64,000 bases of DNA from Pseudomonas citrullilanati (GCF_030580855.1 NZ_JAUQOP010000001.1:186001-250000); one strand, 5' to 3'; positions 9,037 through 22,432 are shown, counted from the first letter of the stretch. Program-made: numbers and translations. Notes: a model not told the origin generated them from the sequence alone.

Positions 9037-10113
9037 ATGCGCGATCGTCTGTTGGCTGCGGAGAAGGTGAAGGCCATCGATTGGCGCGACGGCGTCCTGT
9101 ACCTGCAGGATCTGCGCACGCTGCCGTTCGAGCAGAACTGGATCGCCTGCGCCAGCGCCGCCGAGGTGGCCGAGGCCATTGGTTCGCGAGTGGTGCGCGG
9201 CGCCCCCGTGATTGGCATCTGCGCGGCCTATGGCGTGGTGCTCGCCGCCCGCACCCGGATCGCCCAGGGCGGTGACTGGCAAGCCGCGCTGGAGGCCGAC
9301 TTTGCCCTGCTCGCCGCCACCCGGCCGACGGCGGCGAACCTGTTCTGGGCGCTGGACCGGATGCGTGATCGGTTGGCCCGGTTGAAGGACCATGCCGAAC
9401 CACTGGCGGTGCTCGAGGCCGAGGCCGTCGCGATCCATGAGAGCGACCGCGAGGCCAACCTGACCATGGCCCAGCTCGGCGTCGACCTGATCCGCAAGCA
9501 CCAGGGCAATGCCCAGGCCATCCTGACCCATTGCAACACCGGGGCCCTGGCCACCGGCGGTTTCGGGACCGCCCTGGGGGTGATTCGAGGCGCGTTCATC
9601 GAGGGCATGGTCGAGCGGGTCTATGCCAACGAAAGCCGCCCGTGCCTGCAGGGTTCGCGCCTGACCGCGTGGGAGCTGGCCGAAGAAGGCATCCCGGTGA
9701 CCGTCAACGTCGATTCCGCCGCCGCCCACATCATGAAGACCAAGGGCGTGACCTGGTTGATCGTCGGGGCCGATTGCATTACCGCCAACGGTGACGTGGC
9801 CAACCGGATCGGCACCTATCAACTGGCTGTGTGCGCGATGCACCACGGCGTGCGCTTCATGGTCGTGGCGCCCAGCTCCGCCATCGACATGAGCCTGGCC
9901 AGCGGCGAGGACATCCCGGTCGAGGAGGGCGACGGGCGCGGATTGCTGGAGATCGACGGCAAGCGCATCGGCGCCGGGGTCGAGGCCTTCAACCCGCTGT
10001 TCGATGTCACCCCGGCGGACCTGATCGATGTCATCGTCACGGAAAAGGGCATCGTCGAGCGCCCCGACACGGCGAAGCTGGCACAGTTGATGTGCCGCAA
10101 GCGGTTGCATTGA
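9037..10113 (+). CDS. mtnA: S-methyl-5-thioribose-1-phosphate isomerase MtnA
   Basis: A 358-residue member of the aIF2B/MtnA family that converts methylthioribose-1-phosphate to methylthioribulose-1-phosphate in methionine salvage. The catalytic Cys is in HCNTGALAT and the catalytic Asp in [24 protein letters not shown] sequence near residue 248. The ATG follows a GGGGTGAAGG ribosome-binding region. No other mtn gene is adjacent; in pseudomonads the salvage genes are scattered. Confidence 0.94.
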   Translation: MRDRLLAAEKVKAIDWRDGVLYLQDLRTLPFEQNWIACASAAEVAEAIGSRVVRGAPVIGICAAYGVVLAARTRIAQGGDWQAALEADFALLAATRPTAANLFWALDRMRDRLARLKDHAEPLAVLEAEAVAIHESDREANLTMAQLGVDLIRKHQGNAQAILTHCNTGALATGGFGTALGVIRGAFIEGMVERVYANESRPCLQGSRLTAWELAEEGIPVTVNVDSAAAHIMKTKGVTWLIVGADCITANGDVANRIGTYQLAVCAMHHGVRFMVVAPSSAIDMSLASGEDIPVEEGDGRGLLEIDGKRIGAGVEAFNPLFDVTPADLIDVIVTEKGIVERPDTAKLAQLMCRKRLH

Positions 10114-10556
10114 AGATTTTGGGTGTCTGATCCATTGCTTTCGCGAGCAAGCCCGCTCCCACACTGGATTCGTGTTATGTCCGAAATCTGGGGCATATAA
10201 AAACCTGTGGGAGCGGGCTTGCTCGCGAAGAGGCCTTACAGGCAACAAATATCTTGCATTTGGCCCCTTAATCTCCATTCACAGAGCCTCTAAGCCCCTC
10301 TGATCCCATATCAGCCTGTCACCGGTCAACTAACTACGCACCATGCGCATCAGGGGGATAGGTGCGTGGCGGCTCTTGTGATAACATCCGGCGGTTTCCA
10401 AGGCTGCCTCGCGAGGTGGCCTTTACTGCGCAGATCCATGGCATAACTCGTTGATTTGTCGTAAGTCGTTGCACGGCATTTGTTCTGCAGCGGCGAGCTT
10501 CGTTCGTCCCATCTGGATGTGACGAGGTTTCACCAGAAAAAGGAATCAGGCTTCTC
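10114..10556. other. Intergenic region upstream of gyrA
   Basis: About 440 bases with no supported gene. The first 120 bases hold a REP pair (listed separately). The rest is the gyrA promoter and 5' leader; I could not assign a convincing -35/-10 pair. Confidence 0.6.
10141..10229. repeat. REP hairpin pair after mtnA
   Basis: Inverted copies of the fluorescens-type REP core at 10141-10162 and 10207-10229, both 22-23 bases and nearly perfect complements, separated by a 44-base spacer. Confidence 0.9.
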
Positions 10557-13223
<2,667 letters not shown>

Positions 13224-13233
13224 GCGGGCACGC

Positions 13234-13264
13234 AAGGGGGGCGGATGAAGATTCGCCCCTTGTT
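13234..13264 (+). terminator. Terminator-like hairpin after gyrA
   Basis: A CAAGGGG...CCCCTTG stem with a small bulge and a loop containing GATGAAGATT begins 11 bases after the gyrA stop and is followed by TTGTTTGTCCCTTTT. A Rho-independent terminator is likely though the T-run is interrupted. Confidence 0.6.
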
Positions 13265-13309
13265 GTTTGTCCCTTTTGAAAATTTGCGACACTGCGCATT
13301 CCCCCCTTG

Positions 13310-13395
13310 TGGGAGCGGGCTTGCTCGCGAATGCGGTGTATCAGCCAATCAGGTGTTGACTGATACACCGCATTCGCGAGCAAGCCCGCTCCCAC
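13310..13395. repeat. Perfect 36-base-arm REP palindrome
   Basis: The arms 13310-13345 and 13360-13395 are exact complements over 36 bases, around a 15-base loop. The outer 22 bases are the fluorescens REP core (GTGGGAGCGGGCTTGCTCGC). It is the most perfect of the REP pairs in the window and lies between gyrA and serC. Confidence 0.92.
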
Positions 13396-13454
13396 ATTGA
13401 AAAAGATGTGTTGAACAAGATTTATGTGACCACCAGATCAGAGCGAGATTGGAT

Positions 13455-14540
13455 GTGAGCAAGAGAGCCTATAACTTCTGTGCCGGCCCGGCGGCGCTTC
13501 CTGAAGCGGTCCTGAAGCGTGCCCAGGGCGAACTTCTCGACTGGCACGGCAAGGGCCTGTCGGTCATGGAGATGAGCCATCGCAGCGATGAATTCGTGTC
13601 CATCGCCACCAAGGCCGAGCAGGACTTGCGTGATCTGCTGAACATCCCGTCCAACTACAAGGTGCTGTTCCTGCAGGGCGGCGCCAGCCAGCAATTCGCC
13701 CAGGTGCCGCTGAACCTGCTGCCGGAAAACGGCAAGGCCGACTACATCGACACCGGTATCTGGTCGCAGAAAGCCATCGAGGAGGCTTCGCGCTATGGTC
13801 ACGTCAACGTCGCGGCCACCGCCAAGCCCTACGACTATTTCGCCATTCCCGGCCAGAACGAGTGGAACCTGTCCAAGGACGCGGCGTATGTGCATTACGC
13901 GCCGAACGAAACCATCGGCGGCCTGGAATTCAACTGGATCCCGGAAACCGGCGACGTGCCGCTGGTTGCCGACATGTCCTCGGACATCCTCTCGCGCCCG
14001 GTGGATATTTCCCGTTTCGGCATGATCTACGCCGGCGCCCAGAAGAACATCGGCCCGAGCGGCATCCTGGTCAGCATCATCCGCGAAGACCTGTTGGGCC
14101 GCGCCCGTTCCCTGTGCCCGACCATGCTCAACTACAAGGTCGCCGCGGACAACGGCTCGATGTACAACACGCCGCCGACCCTGGCCTGGTACCTCTCCGG
14201 TCTGGTGTTCGAATGGCTGAAGGAGCAGGGCGGTGTCGAGGCCATCGGCAAGCTCAACGAAGTGAAGCAGCGCACGCTGTATGAATTCATCGACGCCAGC
14301 GGCCTGTACAGCAACCCGATCAACAAGACCGATCGGTCCTGGATGAACGTGCCGTTCCGCCTGGCCGACGACCGTCTCGACAAGCCATTCCTGGCCGGTG
14401 CCGACGAGCGTGGCCTGCTAAACCTCAAGGGTCACCGCTCGGTGGGTGGTATGCGCGCCTCCATCTACAACGCCGTGGACATCGACGCCGTCAACGCGCT
14501 GATCGCCTACATGGCGGAGTTCGAGAAGGAACATGGCTGA
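13455..14540 (+). CDS. serC: Phosphoserine aminotransferase SerC
   Basis: A 361-residue PLP enzyme that makes phosphoserine in serine synthesis and phosphohydroxythreonine in PLP synthesis. The start MSKRAYNFCAGPAALP is the family N-terminus, so GTG 13455 was chosen over an in-frame TTG at 13449; the result equals the usual 361 residues. First gene of the serC-pheA-hisC-tyrA/aroA-cmk-rpsA supraoperon; its stop overlaps the pheA start by one base. Confidence 0.95.
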   Translation: MSKRAYNFCAGPAALPEAVLKRAQGELLDWHGKGLSVMEMSHRSDEFVSIATKAEQDLRDLLNIPSNYKVLFLQGGASQQFAQVPLNLLPENGKADYIDTGIWSQKAIEEASRYGHVNVAATAKPYDYFAIPGQNEWNLSKDAAYVHYAPNETIGGLEFNWIPETGDVPLVADMSSDILSRPVDISRFGMIYAGAQKNIGPSGILVSIIREDLLGRARSLCPTMLNYKVAADNGSMYNTPPTLAWYLSGLVFEWLKEQGGVEAIGKLNEVKQRTLYEFIDASGLYSNPINKTDRSWMNVPFRLADDRLDKPFLAGADERGLLNLKGHRSVGGMRASIYNAVDIDAVNALIAYMAEFEKEHG

Positions 14541-15634
14541 TGTCTGAACAGGAACTCAAGGCGCTGCGCCTGCGCATCGACGCCCTGGACGAAAAGGTCC
14601 TGGAGTTGATCAGCGAGCGCGCCCGCTGTGCCCAGGAAGTCGCCCGGGTGAAAATGGCCTCGCTGGCTGAAGGCGAAGTGCCGGTTTTCTATCGCCCCGA
14701 GCGTGAAGCGCAGGTGCTCAAGCGGGTCATGGAGCGCAACAAGGGCCCGTTGAGCAACGAAGAGATGGCGCGGCTGTTCCGCGAAGTCATGTCGTCGTGC
14801 CTGGCCCTGGAGCAACCACTGAAAGTCGCCTACCTGGGGCCTGAAGGTACCTTCACCCAGGCCGCGGCGCTGAAGCATTTCGGCCACGCGGTGATCAGCA
14901 AGCCCATGGCGGCCATCGACGAAGTCTTCCGCGAAGTGGCGGCCGGCGCGGTGAATTTCGGCGTGGTGCCGGTGGAGAACTCCACCGAAGGCGCGGTCAA
15001 CCACACGCTGGACAGCTTCCTCGAACACGACATGGTGATCTGCGGCGAAGTCGAACTGCGCATCCACCATCACCTGCTGGTGGGTGAGAACACCAAGACC
15101 GACAGCATCAGCCGGATCTATTCCCATGCCCAGTCCCTGGCCCAGTGCCGCAAGTGGCTGGACGCCCACTACCCGAACGTCGAGCGCGTGGCGGTCTCGA
15201 GCAACGCCGAGGCGGCCAAGCGGGTCAAGGGCGAATGGAACTCGGCGGCGATTGCTGGCGATATGGCGGCCGGCCTCTATGGGCTGACTCGCCTGGCCGA
15301 GAAAATCGAGGATCGCCCGGATAACTCCACGCGATTCCTGATGATCGGCAACCAGGAAGTCCCGCCGACCGGCGACGACAAGACCTCGATCATCGTGTCC
15401 ATGAGCAACAAGCCCGGCGCGCTCCATGAGCTGCTGGTGCCTTTCCATGACAACGGCATCGACCTGACCCGGATCGAGACGCGTCCGTCGCGCAGCGGTA
15501 AATGGACCTACGTGTTCTTCATCGATTTCGTCGGCCACCACCGCGATCCGCTGGTCAAGGGTGTGCTCGAGAAAATCAGTCAGGAAGCAGTGGCACTCAA
15601 GGTGCTGGGTTCCTACCCCAAGGCAGTTCTTTAA
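14540..15634 (+). CDS. pheA: Bifunctional chorismate mutase/prephenate dehydratase
   Basis: A 364-residue fusion for phenylalanine synthesis: an AroQ-type chorismate mutase (about 1-90), prephenate dehydratase (about 95-275, with YLGPEGTFTQAA and the TRFLMIG motif) and a C-terminal ACT domain (SNKPGALHELL, ESRP-like ETRPS) for feedback by phenylalanine. It overlaps serC by one base (TGATG) and is followed 13 bases later by hisC, which indicates translational coupling. Confidence 0.97.
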   Translation: MSEQELKALRLRIDALDEKVLELISERARCAQEVARVKMASLAEGEVPVFYRPEREAQVLKRVMERNKGPLSNEEMARLFREVMSSCLALEQPLKVAYLGPEGTFTQAAALKHFGHAVISKPMAAIDEVFREVAAGAVNFGVVPVENSTEGAVNHTLDSFLEHDMVICGEVELRIHHHLLVGENTKTDSISRIYSHAQSLAQCRKWLDAHYPNVERVAVSSNAEAAKRVKGEWNSAAIAGDMAAGLYGLTRLAEKIEDRPDNSTRFLMIGNQEVPPTGDDKTSIIVSMSNKPGALHELLVPFHDNGIDLTRIETRPSRSGKWTYVFFIDFVGHHRDPLVKGVLEKISQEAVALKVLGSYPKAVL

Positions 15635-15647
15635 GGGCGGATAGCAA

Positions 15648-16760
15648 ATGAGTGGCAACTTCCTCGCGCTGGCACAGCCAGGCGTGCAACAACTCTCGCC
15701 TTACGTTCCGGGCAAGCCTGTGGACGAATTGGCCCGTGAGCTGGACCTGGACCCGGCCAGCATCGTCAAGCTGGCGAGCAACGAGAACCCGCTGGGTGCA
15801 AGCCCCAAGGCGCTGGCGGCGATCCGTGACGAACTGGCCGAGCTGACCCGTTACCCCGATGGCAACGGGTTTGCCTTGAAAAGCCTGCTGGCCGAGCGGT
15901 GTGGCGTCGAGCTGAACCAGGTGACCCTGGGCAATGGCTCCAACGACATCCTCGAGTTGGTGGCCCGTGCCTACCTGGCGCCGGGCCTCAATGCCGTGTT
16001 CAGCGAGCACGCGTTCGCGGTCTACCCGATCGCGACCCAGGCCGTCGGTGCCGACGCCCATGTAGTGCCGGCCAAGGCCTGGGGGCACGATCTGCCGGCC
16101 ATGCTGGCAGCCATCGACGCCAACACCCGGGTGGTCTTCATCGCCAACCCGAACAACCCGACCGGCACCTGGTTCGACGCCCAGGCCCTGGACGATTTCC
16201 TGCAGGACGTGCCGGAGCACGTGCTGGTGGTGCTGGACGAAGCCTACATCGAGTACGCCGAAGGCAGTGACCTGCCCGATGGCCTGGATTTCCTGGCCGC
16301 CTACCCGAACCTGCTGGTCTCGCGCACGTTTTCCAAGGCCTATGGCCTGGCGTCGTTGCGGGTCGGCTATGGCCTGTCCACCGCGGTGGTCGCCGATGTG
16401 CTGAACCGCGTGCGCCAGCCGTTCAACGTCAATAGCTTCGCCCTGGCGGCAGCTTGCGCCGCCTTGCAGGACGAGCAATACCTGGCCGAGAGCCGGCGCC
16501 TCAACGAGGCCGGCATGCAACAGCTGGAAGCCGGTTTCCGTGAGCTGGGCCTGGACTGGATCCCTTCGAAAGGCAATTTCATCTGCGTCGACCTCGGGCG
16601 CGTTGCCGCCCCGGTGTTCCAGGGCCTGTTGCGCGAAGGCGTGATCGTGCGTCCGGTGGCCAATTACGGCATGCCGAACCACCTGCGCGTCACCGTTGGT
16701 CTGGCGGCGGAAAACAGCCGTTTCCTCGAGGCGTTGCGCAAGGTCCTGGCTCGTGGTTGA
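15648..16760 (+). CDS. hisC: Histidinol-phosphate/aromatic aminotransferase HisC
   Basis: A 370-residue class II aminotransferase. The PLP lysine lies in RTFSKAYGLASLR, and SNENPLG and NPNNPTGT motifs are present. In pseudomonads this second copy (HisC2) works in the aromatic supraoperon and can transaminate histidinol phosphate and aromatic acids. It follows pheA by 13 bases; the ribosome-binding site is AAGGGCGG. Confidence 0.93.
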   Translation: MSGNFLALAQPGVQQLSPYVPGKPVDELARELDLDPASIVKLASNENPLGASPKALAAIRDELAELTRYPDGNGFALKSLLAERCGVELNQVTLGNGSNDILELVARAYLAPGLNAVFSEHAFAVYPIATQAVGADAHVVPAKAWGHDLPAMLAAIDANTRVVFIANPNNPTGTWFDAQALDDFLQDVPEHVLVVLDEAYIEYAEGSDLPDGLDFLAAYPNLLVSRTFSKAYGLASLRVGYGLSTAVVADVLNRVRQPFNVNSFALAAACAALQDEQYLAESRRLNEAGMQQLEAGFRELGLDWIPSKGNFICVDLGRVAAPVFQGLLREGVIVRPVANYGMPNHLRVTVGLAAENSRFLEALRKVLARG

Positions 16761-16788
16761 TGTCACTCCACTGCAACCTGCTGTCCCT

Positions 16789-18996
16789 ATGATCGGTCGC
16801 CTGGTGGTGGTCGGCCTGGGGCTGATTGGCGGTTCGTTCGCCAAGGGCCTGCGTGAAAGCGGCCTGTGCCGGGAGGTGGTCGGCGTCGACCTGGACCCGC
16901 AGTCACGCAAGCTGGCGGTTGACCTGGGTGTGGTGGATCGCTGCGAAGACGACCTGGCGATAGCCTGCCAGGGCGCGGACGTGATTCAGTTGGCGGTGCC
17001 GATCCTGGCCATGGAAAAACTGCTGGCGCGCCTGGCGACCATGGACCTGGGGCGTGCCATCCTGACGGATGTCGGCAGTGCCAAGGGCAATGTCGTGCGC
17101 GCGGCGACCCGGGCTTTCGGCGGGATGCCGGGGCGTTTCGTCCCTGGCCATCCGATTGCCGGCTCCGAGCAGAGCGGGGTGGAAGCCTCCAACGCCGAGC
17201 TGTTCCGCCGTCACAAGGTGATCCTGACGCCGCTGGAGCAGACCGATGCGGCGGCGCTGGCAGTGGTGGATCGGCTGTGGCGCGAGCTGGGTGCCGACGT
17301 CGAGCACATGCAGGTCGAGCGCCACGATGAAGTCCTGGCCGCCACCAGTCATTTGCCGCACCTGTTGGCGTTCGGGTTGGTGGATTCGTTGGCCAAACGC
17401 AATGAAAATCTCGAGATCTTCCGTTACGCTGCGGGCGGTTTCCGCGATTTCACGAGAATCGCTGGAAGCGACCCGGTCATGTGGCACGACATCTTCCTCG
17501 CCAACCGCGAAGCTGTCCTGCGCACACTCGATACATTTCGCAGCGACCTCGACGCCTTGCGCGACGCGGTCGATGCAGGGGACGGGCACCAATTGCTGGG
17601 CGTTTTCACACGCGCCAGGGTGGCCCGCGAGCATTTCAGTAAAATCCTGGCCCGTCGGGCCTATGTGGACGCTATGAACTCCAACGATCTGATTTTCCTG
17701 GCACAACCTGGTGGCTCCCTGAGTGGGCGTATTCGTGTACCGGGCGATAAATCGATTTCCCATCGCTCGATCATGCTTGGCTCCCTGGCCGAAGGCGTGA
17801 CCGAAGTGGAAGGTTTCCTCGAGGGCGAAGACGCCCTGGCGACGCTGCAGGCGTTTCGCGACATGGGGGTGGTCATCGAAGGCCCGCACCACGGTCGCGT
17901 GACCATTCACGGTGTCGGCCTGCATGGCCTCAAGCCGGCCCCGGGGCCGATCTACCTGGGCAACTCCGGGACCTCGATGCGCTTGTTGTCCGGCCTGCTG
18001 GCCGCGCAGGATTTCGACAGTACGCTGACCGGTGATGCCTCGCTGTCCAAGCGCCCGATGAACCGTGTCGCCAATCCGTTGCGGGAAATGGGCGCGGTCA
18101 TCGAGACGGCTGCCGACGGTCGTCCACCGATGACCATCCGCGGCGGCAACAAGCTCAAGGGGCTGACCTATACCATGCCGATGGCCAGTGCGCAGGTGAA
18201 ATCCTGCCTGCTGCTGGCCGGTCTCTATGCCGAAGGCAAGACCACCGTGACCGAGCCGGCGCCTACCCGTGACCACACCGAGCGCATGCTGCGTGGCTTC
18301 GGCTACCCGGTTACCGTTGACGGTGCCACGGCGTCGGTGGAGTCCGGCAGCAAGTTGACCGCGACCCACATCGAAGTGCCGGGCGATATCTCTTCGTCGG
18401 CGTTCTTCCTGGTGGCGGCGTCCATCGCCGAGGGCTCCGAACTGGTGCTCGAGCACGTTGGCATCAACCCGACCCGCACCGGCGTGATCGACATCCTGCG
18501 CCTGATGGGCGCCGACATCACCCTGGAAAACCAACGTGAAGTAGGCGGCGAGCCGGTGGCGGATCTTCGCGTCAGAGCAGCTAAACTCAAGGGTATCGAG
18601 ATTCCGGAGGAGCTGGTCCCGCTGGCCATCGACGAGTTCCCGGTGCTGTTCGTGGCGGCCGCCTGTGCGCAGGGTCGCACCGTATTGACCGGCGCCGAAG
18701 AGCTGCGGGTCAAGGAGTCGGATCGTATCCAGGTGATGGCTGATGGCCTGTTGGCCTTGGGCGTGAAGTGCCAGCCGACGCCGGACGGCATCATCATCGA
18801 CGGCGGCCAGATCGGCGGCGGCGAAGTCCATGGTCATGGCGACCATCGCATTGCCATGGCCTTCAGTGTTGCATCGTTGCGCGCCAGCGCGCCGATCCGC
18901 ATCCATGACTGCGCCAACGTCGCCACGTCGTTCCCGAACTTCCTGGCGCTGTGCGCGCAGGTCGGTATTCGAGTAGCACAAGAGGCGCAGTCGTGA
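16789..18996 (+). CDS. tyrA-aroA: Fused prephenate dehydrogenase/EPSP synthase
   Basis: A 735-residue fusion. Residues 1-290 are a TyrA-type cyclohexadienyl dehydrogenase ([19 protein letters not shown] motif) for tyrosine synthesis. From about residue 298 the protein is EPSP synthase (AroA): [24 protein letters not shown] and the LRVKESDR motif are intact, and it joins shikimate-3-phosphate and PEP. The fusion is a known pseudomonad trait. ATG 16789 was chosen because MIGRLVVVG is the usual N-terminus; upstream in-frame starts lie in hisC or give an extra leader. Its stop overlaps the cmk start. Confidence 0.94.
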   Translation: MIGRLVVVGLGLIGGSFAKGLRESGLCREVVGVDLDPQSRKLAVDLGVVDRCEDDLAIACQGADVIQLAVPILAMEKLLARLATMDLGRAILTDVGSAKGNVVRAATRAFGGMPGRFVPGHPIAGSEQSGVEASNAELFRRHKVILTPLEQTDAAALAVVDRLWRELGADVEHMQVERHDEVLAATSHLPHLLAFGLVDSLAKRNENLEIFRYAAGGFRDFTRIAGSDPVMWHDIFLANREAVLRTLDTFRSDLDALRDAVDAGDGHQLLGVFTRARVAREHFSKILARRAYVDAMNSNDLIFLAQPGGSLSGRIRVPGDKSISHRSIMLGSLAEGVTEVEGFLEGEDALATLQAFRDMGVVIEGPHHGRVTIHGVGLHGLKPAPGPIYLGNSGTSMRLLSGLLAAQDFDSTLTGDASLSKRPMNRVANPLREMGAVIETAADGRPPMTIRGGNKLKGLTYTMPMASAQVKSCLLLAGLYAEGKTTVTEPAPTRDHTERMLRGFGYPVTVDGATASVESGSKLTATHIEVPGDISSSAFFLVAASIAEGSELVLEHVGINPTRTGVIDILRLMGADITLENQREVGGEPVADLRVRAAKLKGIEIPEELVPLAIDEFPVLFVAAACAQGRTVLTGAEELRVKESDRIQVMADGLLALGVKCQPTPDGIIIDGGQIGGGEVHGHGDHRIAMAFSVASLRASAPIRIHDCANVATSFPNFLALCAQVGIRVAQEAQS

Positions 18997-19682
18997 TCAT
19001 CAAGGCACCGGTCATCACCATCGATGGCCCAAGCGGTTCGGGCAAGGGTACCGTCGCCGGGATCCTGGCCAGGCAGTTGGGCTGGAACCTGCTCGATTCG
19101 GGTGCCTTGTATCGCCTGCTGGCGTTCGCCGCTGCGAACCATGGCGTCGACCTGACCAACGAAGAGTTGCTCAAGGCGCTGGCCGCGCACCTGGACGTGC
19201 AGTTCATCGCGGCCACCGATGGCCAGTTGCAGCGCATCATCCTCGAAGGCGATGAAGTCAGCGATGTCATCCGTACCGAAAGCGTTGGCGCCGGGGCTTC
19301 CCAAGTGGCCGCGCTGCCGGCGGTGCGCGAAGCGTTGCTGCAACGCCAGCGTGCATTCCAGGAGGCGCCGGGGCTGGTCGCTGATGGCCGCGACATGGGC
19401 ACGGTGGTGTTTCCCGATGCGCCCTTGAAGATTTTCCTCACCGCCAGCGCGGAGGAGCGGGCTCGTCGCCGATATTTGCAGTTGAAGGGCAAAGGTGAGG
19501 ATGTTAGTCTGTCGAGTCTGCTAGATGAGATCCGTGCACGCGATGAGCGTGATACCCAGCGCGCAGTGGCCCCGCTCAAACCGGCGGCCGATGCGATACA
19601 GCTGGATTCCACGGAGTTGTCCATCGACCAGGTGTTGCAACGCATCATGAGCGAAATCGCACTGCGCGATCTCGCCGGGTGA
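18993..19682 (+). CDS. cmk: Cytidylate kinase
   Basis: A 229-residue NMP kinase that phosphorylates CMP and dCMP. The P-loop reads [12 protein letters not shown] and [13 protein letters not shown] is the conserved CMP-binding segment. The GTG at 18993 overlaps the aroA stop (GTGA) and has AGAGGCG upstream; a longer in-frame start at 18951 lies wholly inside aroA and was rejected. Cmk-rpsA linkage is conserved across proteobacteria. Confidence 0.95.
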   Translation: MIIKAPVITIDGPSGSGKGTVAGILARQLGWNLLDSGALYRLLAFAAANHGVDLTNEELLKALAAHLDVQFIAATDGQLQRIILEGDEVSDVIRTESVGAGASQVAALPAVREALLQRQRAFQEAPGLVADGRDMGTVVFPDAPLKIFLTASAEERARRRYLQLKGKGEDVSLSSLLDEIRARDERDTQRAVAPLKPAADAIQLDSTELSIDQVLQRIMSEIALRDLAG

Positions 19683-19802
19683 CCAGGAAGCTCTGCAGGG
19701 GACCAGTCATAGTCCTGCGGCGCTTCTTACATATGAAACTAACCCACACCGTCTGGGGTGTGGAGCCGGGCGTATTCTTCGCCCCAATCATCAGGAATTA
19801 AA
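19683..19802 (+). promoter_or_regulatory. rpsA leader with hairpin
   Basis: The 120 bases between cmk and rpsA contain a compact stem, CCACACC pairing with GGTGTGG (about 19746-19762), with no T-run, so it is not a terminator. RpsA synthesis is autoregulated through leader structure in enterobacteria; whether this leader does so is inference. AGGAA precedes the rpsA ATG. Confidence 0.4.
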
Positions 19803-21497
19803 ATGAGCGAAAGCTTTGCGGAACTCTTTGAAGAAAGCCTAAAAACCCTGAACCTTCAGGCTGGCTCCATCATCACCGGTGTTATCGTCGATATCGATTA
19901 CCAGGCTCGCTGGGTAACCGTTCATGCCGGTCTGAAGTCTGAAGCACTCATCCCGCTTGAGCAGTTCTACAACGACGCTGGCGAACTGAACATCAACGTC
20001 GGTGACGAAGTTCACGTTGCGCTGGACTCGGTTGAAGACGGTTTTGGCGAGACCAAGCTGTCCCGTGAAAAAGCCAAGCGTGCTGAATGCTGGATCGTTC
20101 TGGAAGCGGCTTTCGCAGCTGAGGAAGTGGTCAAGGGCGTTATCAACGGTAAGGTTAAAGGCGGCTTCACTGTCGACGTTAACGGCATCCGTGCGTTCCT
20201 GCCAGGTTCCCTGGTTGACGTCCGTCCAGTGCGCGACACCACGCACCTGGAAGGCAAAGAGCTGGAATTCAAGGTCATCAAGCTGGACCAGAAGCGCAAC
20301 AACGTTGTCGTTTCCCGTCGCAGTGTCCTGGAAGCCGAGAACTCCGCCGAGCGTGAAGCTCTGCTGGAATCGCTGCAGGAAGGCCAGCAGGTCAAGGGTA
20401 TCGTCAAGAACCTCACCGACTACGGCGCATTCGTCGACCTGGGTGGCGTCGATGGCCTGCTGCACATCACCGACATGGCCTGGAAGCGTATCAAGCATCC
20501 TTCGGAAATCGTCAACGTTGGCGACGAGATCGATGTCAAGGTTCTGAAGTACGATCGCGAGCGCAATCGCGTTTCCCTGGGCCTGAAGCAACTGGGTGAA
20601 GATCCATGGGTCGCCATCAAGGCCCGTTACCCAGAAGGCACCCGCGTCACCGCTCGTGTCACCAACCTGACCGACTACGGCTGCTTCGCTGAGCTGGAAG
20701 AAGGCGTTGAAGGCCTGGTGCACGTTTCCGAAATGGACTGGACCAACAAGAACATCCACCCTTCGAAAGTCGTACAAGTCGGCGACGAAGTGGAAGTCAT
20801 GGTTCTGGACATCGACGAAGAGCGTCGTCGTATCTCCCTGGGCATCAAGCAGTGCAAGTCCAACCCATGGGAAGACTTCTCTGGCCAGTTCAACAAGGGC
20901 GACAAGATCTCCGGCACCATCAAGTCGATCACCGATTTCGGTATCTTCATTGGTCTGGACGGCGGCATCGACGGCCTGGTTCACCTGTCCGACATCTCCT
21001 GGAACGAAGTGGGCGAAGAAGCCGTACGCCGCTTCAAGAAGGGCGACGAGCTGGACACCGTTATCCTGTCGGTTGACCCAGAGCGCGAGCGTATCTCCCT
21101 GGGTATCAAGCAACTGGAAAGCGATCCGTTCTCCGAGTACGTCCAGGAGAACGACAAAGGCGCAATCGTCAAGGGCACTGTGAAAGAAGTTGACGCCAAA
21201 GGCGCCATCATCACCCTGGCCGACGATATCGAAGCGACTCTGAAAGCCTCCGAAATCAGCCGTGACCGCGTTGAAGACGCGCGCAACGTCCTGAAAGAAG
21301 GCGAAGAAGTAGAAGCCAAGATCATCAGCGTTGACCGTAAGAGCCGCGTAATCCAGCTCTCGATCAAGTCGAAAGACGTTGAAGACGAGAAAGAAGCTAT
21401 CCAGAGCCTGCGCGACAAGCCAGCTTCGGACAGCGTCGCTGCTGGTCCTACCACTCTGGGCGACCTGCTGCGTGCACAAATGGAAAAACAGAACTGA
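19803..21497 (+). CDS. rpsA: 30S ribosomal protein S1
   Basis: A 564-residue RNA-binding ribosomal protein with six S1 domains in tandem; repeated signatures such as [29 protein letters not shown] and [15 protein letters not shown] are visible. It helps mRNAs bind the 30S subunit. ATG 19803 ([12 protein letters not shown]) was chosen over an upstream ATG at 19758 because it follows AGGAATTAAA and matches the family start. Codon use is strongly biased, as for a highly expressed gene. Confidence 0.97.
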   Translation: MSESFAELFEESLKTLNLQAGSIITGVIVDIDYQARWVTVHAGLKSEALIPLEQFYNDAGELNINVGDEVHVALDSVEDGFGETKLSREKAKRAECWIVLEAAFAAEEVVKGVINGKVKGGFTVDVNGIRAFLPGSLVDVRPVRDTTHLEGKELEFKVIKLDQKRNNVVVSRRSVLEAENSAEREALLESLQEGQQVKGIVKNLTDYGAFVDLGGVDGLLHITDMAWKRIKHPSEIVNVGDEIDVKVLKYDRERNRVSLGLKQLGEDPWVAIKARYPEGTRVTARVTNLTDYGCFAELEEGVEGLVHVSEMDWTNKNIHPSKVVQVGDEVEVMVLDIDEERRRISLGIKQCKSNPWEDFSGQFNKGDKISGTIKSITDFGIFIGLDGGIDGLVHLSDISWNEVGEEAVRRFKKGDELDTVILSVDPERERISLGIKQLESDPFSEYVQENDKGAIVKGTVKEVDAKGAIITLADDIEATLKASEISRDRVEDARNVLKEGEEVEAKIISVDRKSRVIQLSIKSKDVEDEKEAIQSLRDKPASDSVAAGPTTLGDLLRAQMEKQN

Positions 21498-21515
21498 GTT
21501 CTGTCAGACCATAGA

Positions 21516-21544
21516 AAAAGGGCGACTTCGGTCGCCCTTTTTTG
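21516..21544 (+). terminator. Rho-independent terminator of rpsA
   Basis: AAAAGGGCGAC and GTCGCCCTTTT pair around a TTCG tetraloop, followed by more T. It is a textbook terminator 18 bases after the rpsA stop and closes the supraoperon. Confidence 0.95.
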
Positions 21545-21624
21545 TGGCTGCGATTTGCCTCGGTTGCTCAATGCGGGCCTTCACGTTGCGTCATGAAACC
21601 TATCCCTTGGCAAGGCTGTCTGTT

Positions 21625-21653
21625 TTGTTATACGGATCAATCATCTATATAAC
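21625..21653 (+). promoter_or_regulatory. Candidate sigma-70 promoter
   Basis: TTGTTA (21625-21630) and TATAAC (21648-21653) are separated by 17 bases and lie about 40 bases before the lipoprotein ATG, right after the rpsA terminator. Confidence 0.5.
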
Positions 21654-21694
21654 GACTAAGGTTGCCTTGAAGTTGGGGTGATAGAGGAATTTGA

Positions 21695-21973
21695 ATGAGC
21701 AGGCTCTTACCCATGCTGTTGGTCGTGATCCTGGCAGGTTGTTCTACCAGTGCGAAGACTCATGCCGTACGTGGCGTCAGCGGTATCGAGGTCGATTGCT
21801 CGGGGCTGGGTTCCGGCTGGGAGAAGTGCCAGAAGCGCGCGGCGAAGGAATGCAAGGGTGCCGGCTACAAGGTCATCACCCGATCCGACGACGCCAAGGA
21901 TGAGGACCAATACCCCTTTGGCTTCAATCCGGCAGGGTACCTGACCCGTACCATGCTGGTCATGTGCCGGTAG
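21695..21973 (+). CDS. Small cysteine-containing lipoprotein
   Basis: A 92-residue protein with a lipoprotein signal peptide (lipobox LAGC, acylated Cys at residue 15). The mature part has four further cysteines, one each in VDCSGLGSG, EKCQKRA, KECKGAGYKV and the C-terminal MCR. That pattern resembles small Pseudomonas lipoproteins of unknown function. AGAGGAAT is a good ribosome-binding site. It lies between rpsA and ihfB with its own candidate promoter. No function is proposed. Confidence 0.75.
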   Translation: MSRLLPMLLVVILAGCSTSAKTHAVRGVSGIEVDCSGLGSGWEKCQKRAAKECKGAGYKVITRSDDAKDEDQYPFGFNPAGYLTRTMLVMCR

Positions 21974-22115
21974 CATGAAATGACGTCCATCTGCCCGAAA
22001 AAGGGGCAGGCAGGGCTTGTAGGCGATATGTCAATACTTGGGCTGTTCAAAATCCTCCGGGCATGCTAAAACCTTTGAAGCGCTGATCTAGCTGCTTGAA
22101 AAAGAAGGGAAAAAT

Positions 22116-22412
22116 ATGACGAAGTCGGAGTTGATCGAACGAATTGTCACCCATCAAGGGCTACTCTCGTCCAAGGATGTAGAGCTGGCCATCAAGACAA
22201 TGCTTGAACAAATGTCCCAATGCCTGGCGACTGGTGATCGTATCGAGATCCGTGGCTTCGGCAGCTTTTCCCTGCATTACCGTGCTCCACGGGTTGGGCG
22301 CAATCCCAAGACCGGTCAATCCGTCAGCCTCGACGGTAAATTCGTCCCTCACTTCAAGCCGGGCAAGGAGCTCAGGGATCGGGTGAACGAGGAGGAGGGG
22401 GATGAGCTTTGA
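22116..22412 (+). CDS. ihfB: Integration host factor beta subunit
   Basis: A 98-residue DNA-bending protein of the HU/IHF family that pairs with IhfA. The N-terminus [10 protein letters not shown] and the arm region RNPKTGQSV are typical. It marks the left border of the O-antigen locus in pseudomonads (ihfB followed by wzz). The stop is 20 bases before the lapA-like gene. Confidence 0.96.
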   Translation: MTKSELIERIVTHQGLLSSKDVELAIKTMLEQMSQCLATGDRIEIRGFGSFSLHYRAPRVGRNPKTGQSVSLDGKFVPHFKPGKELRDRVNEEEGDEL

Positions 22413-22432
22413 CGTGGATCGGAGGGTGGTAG

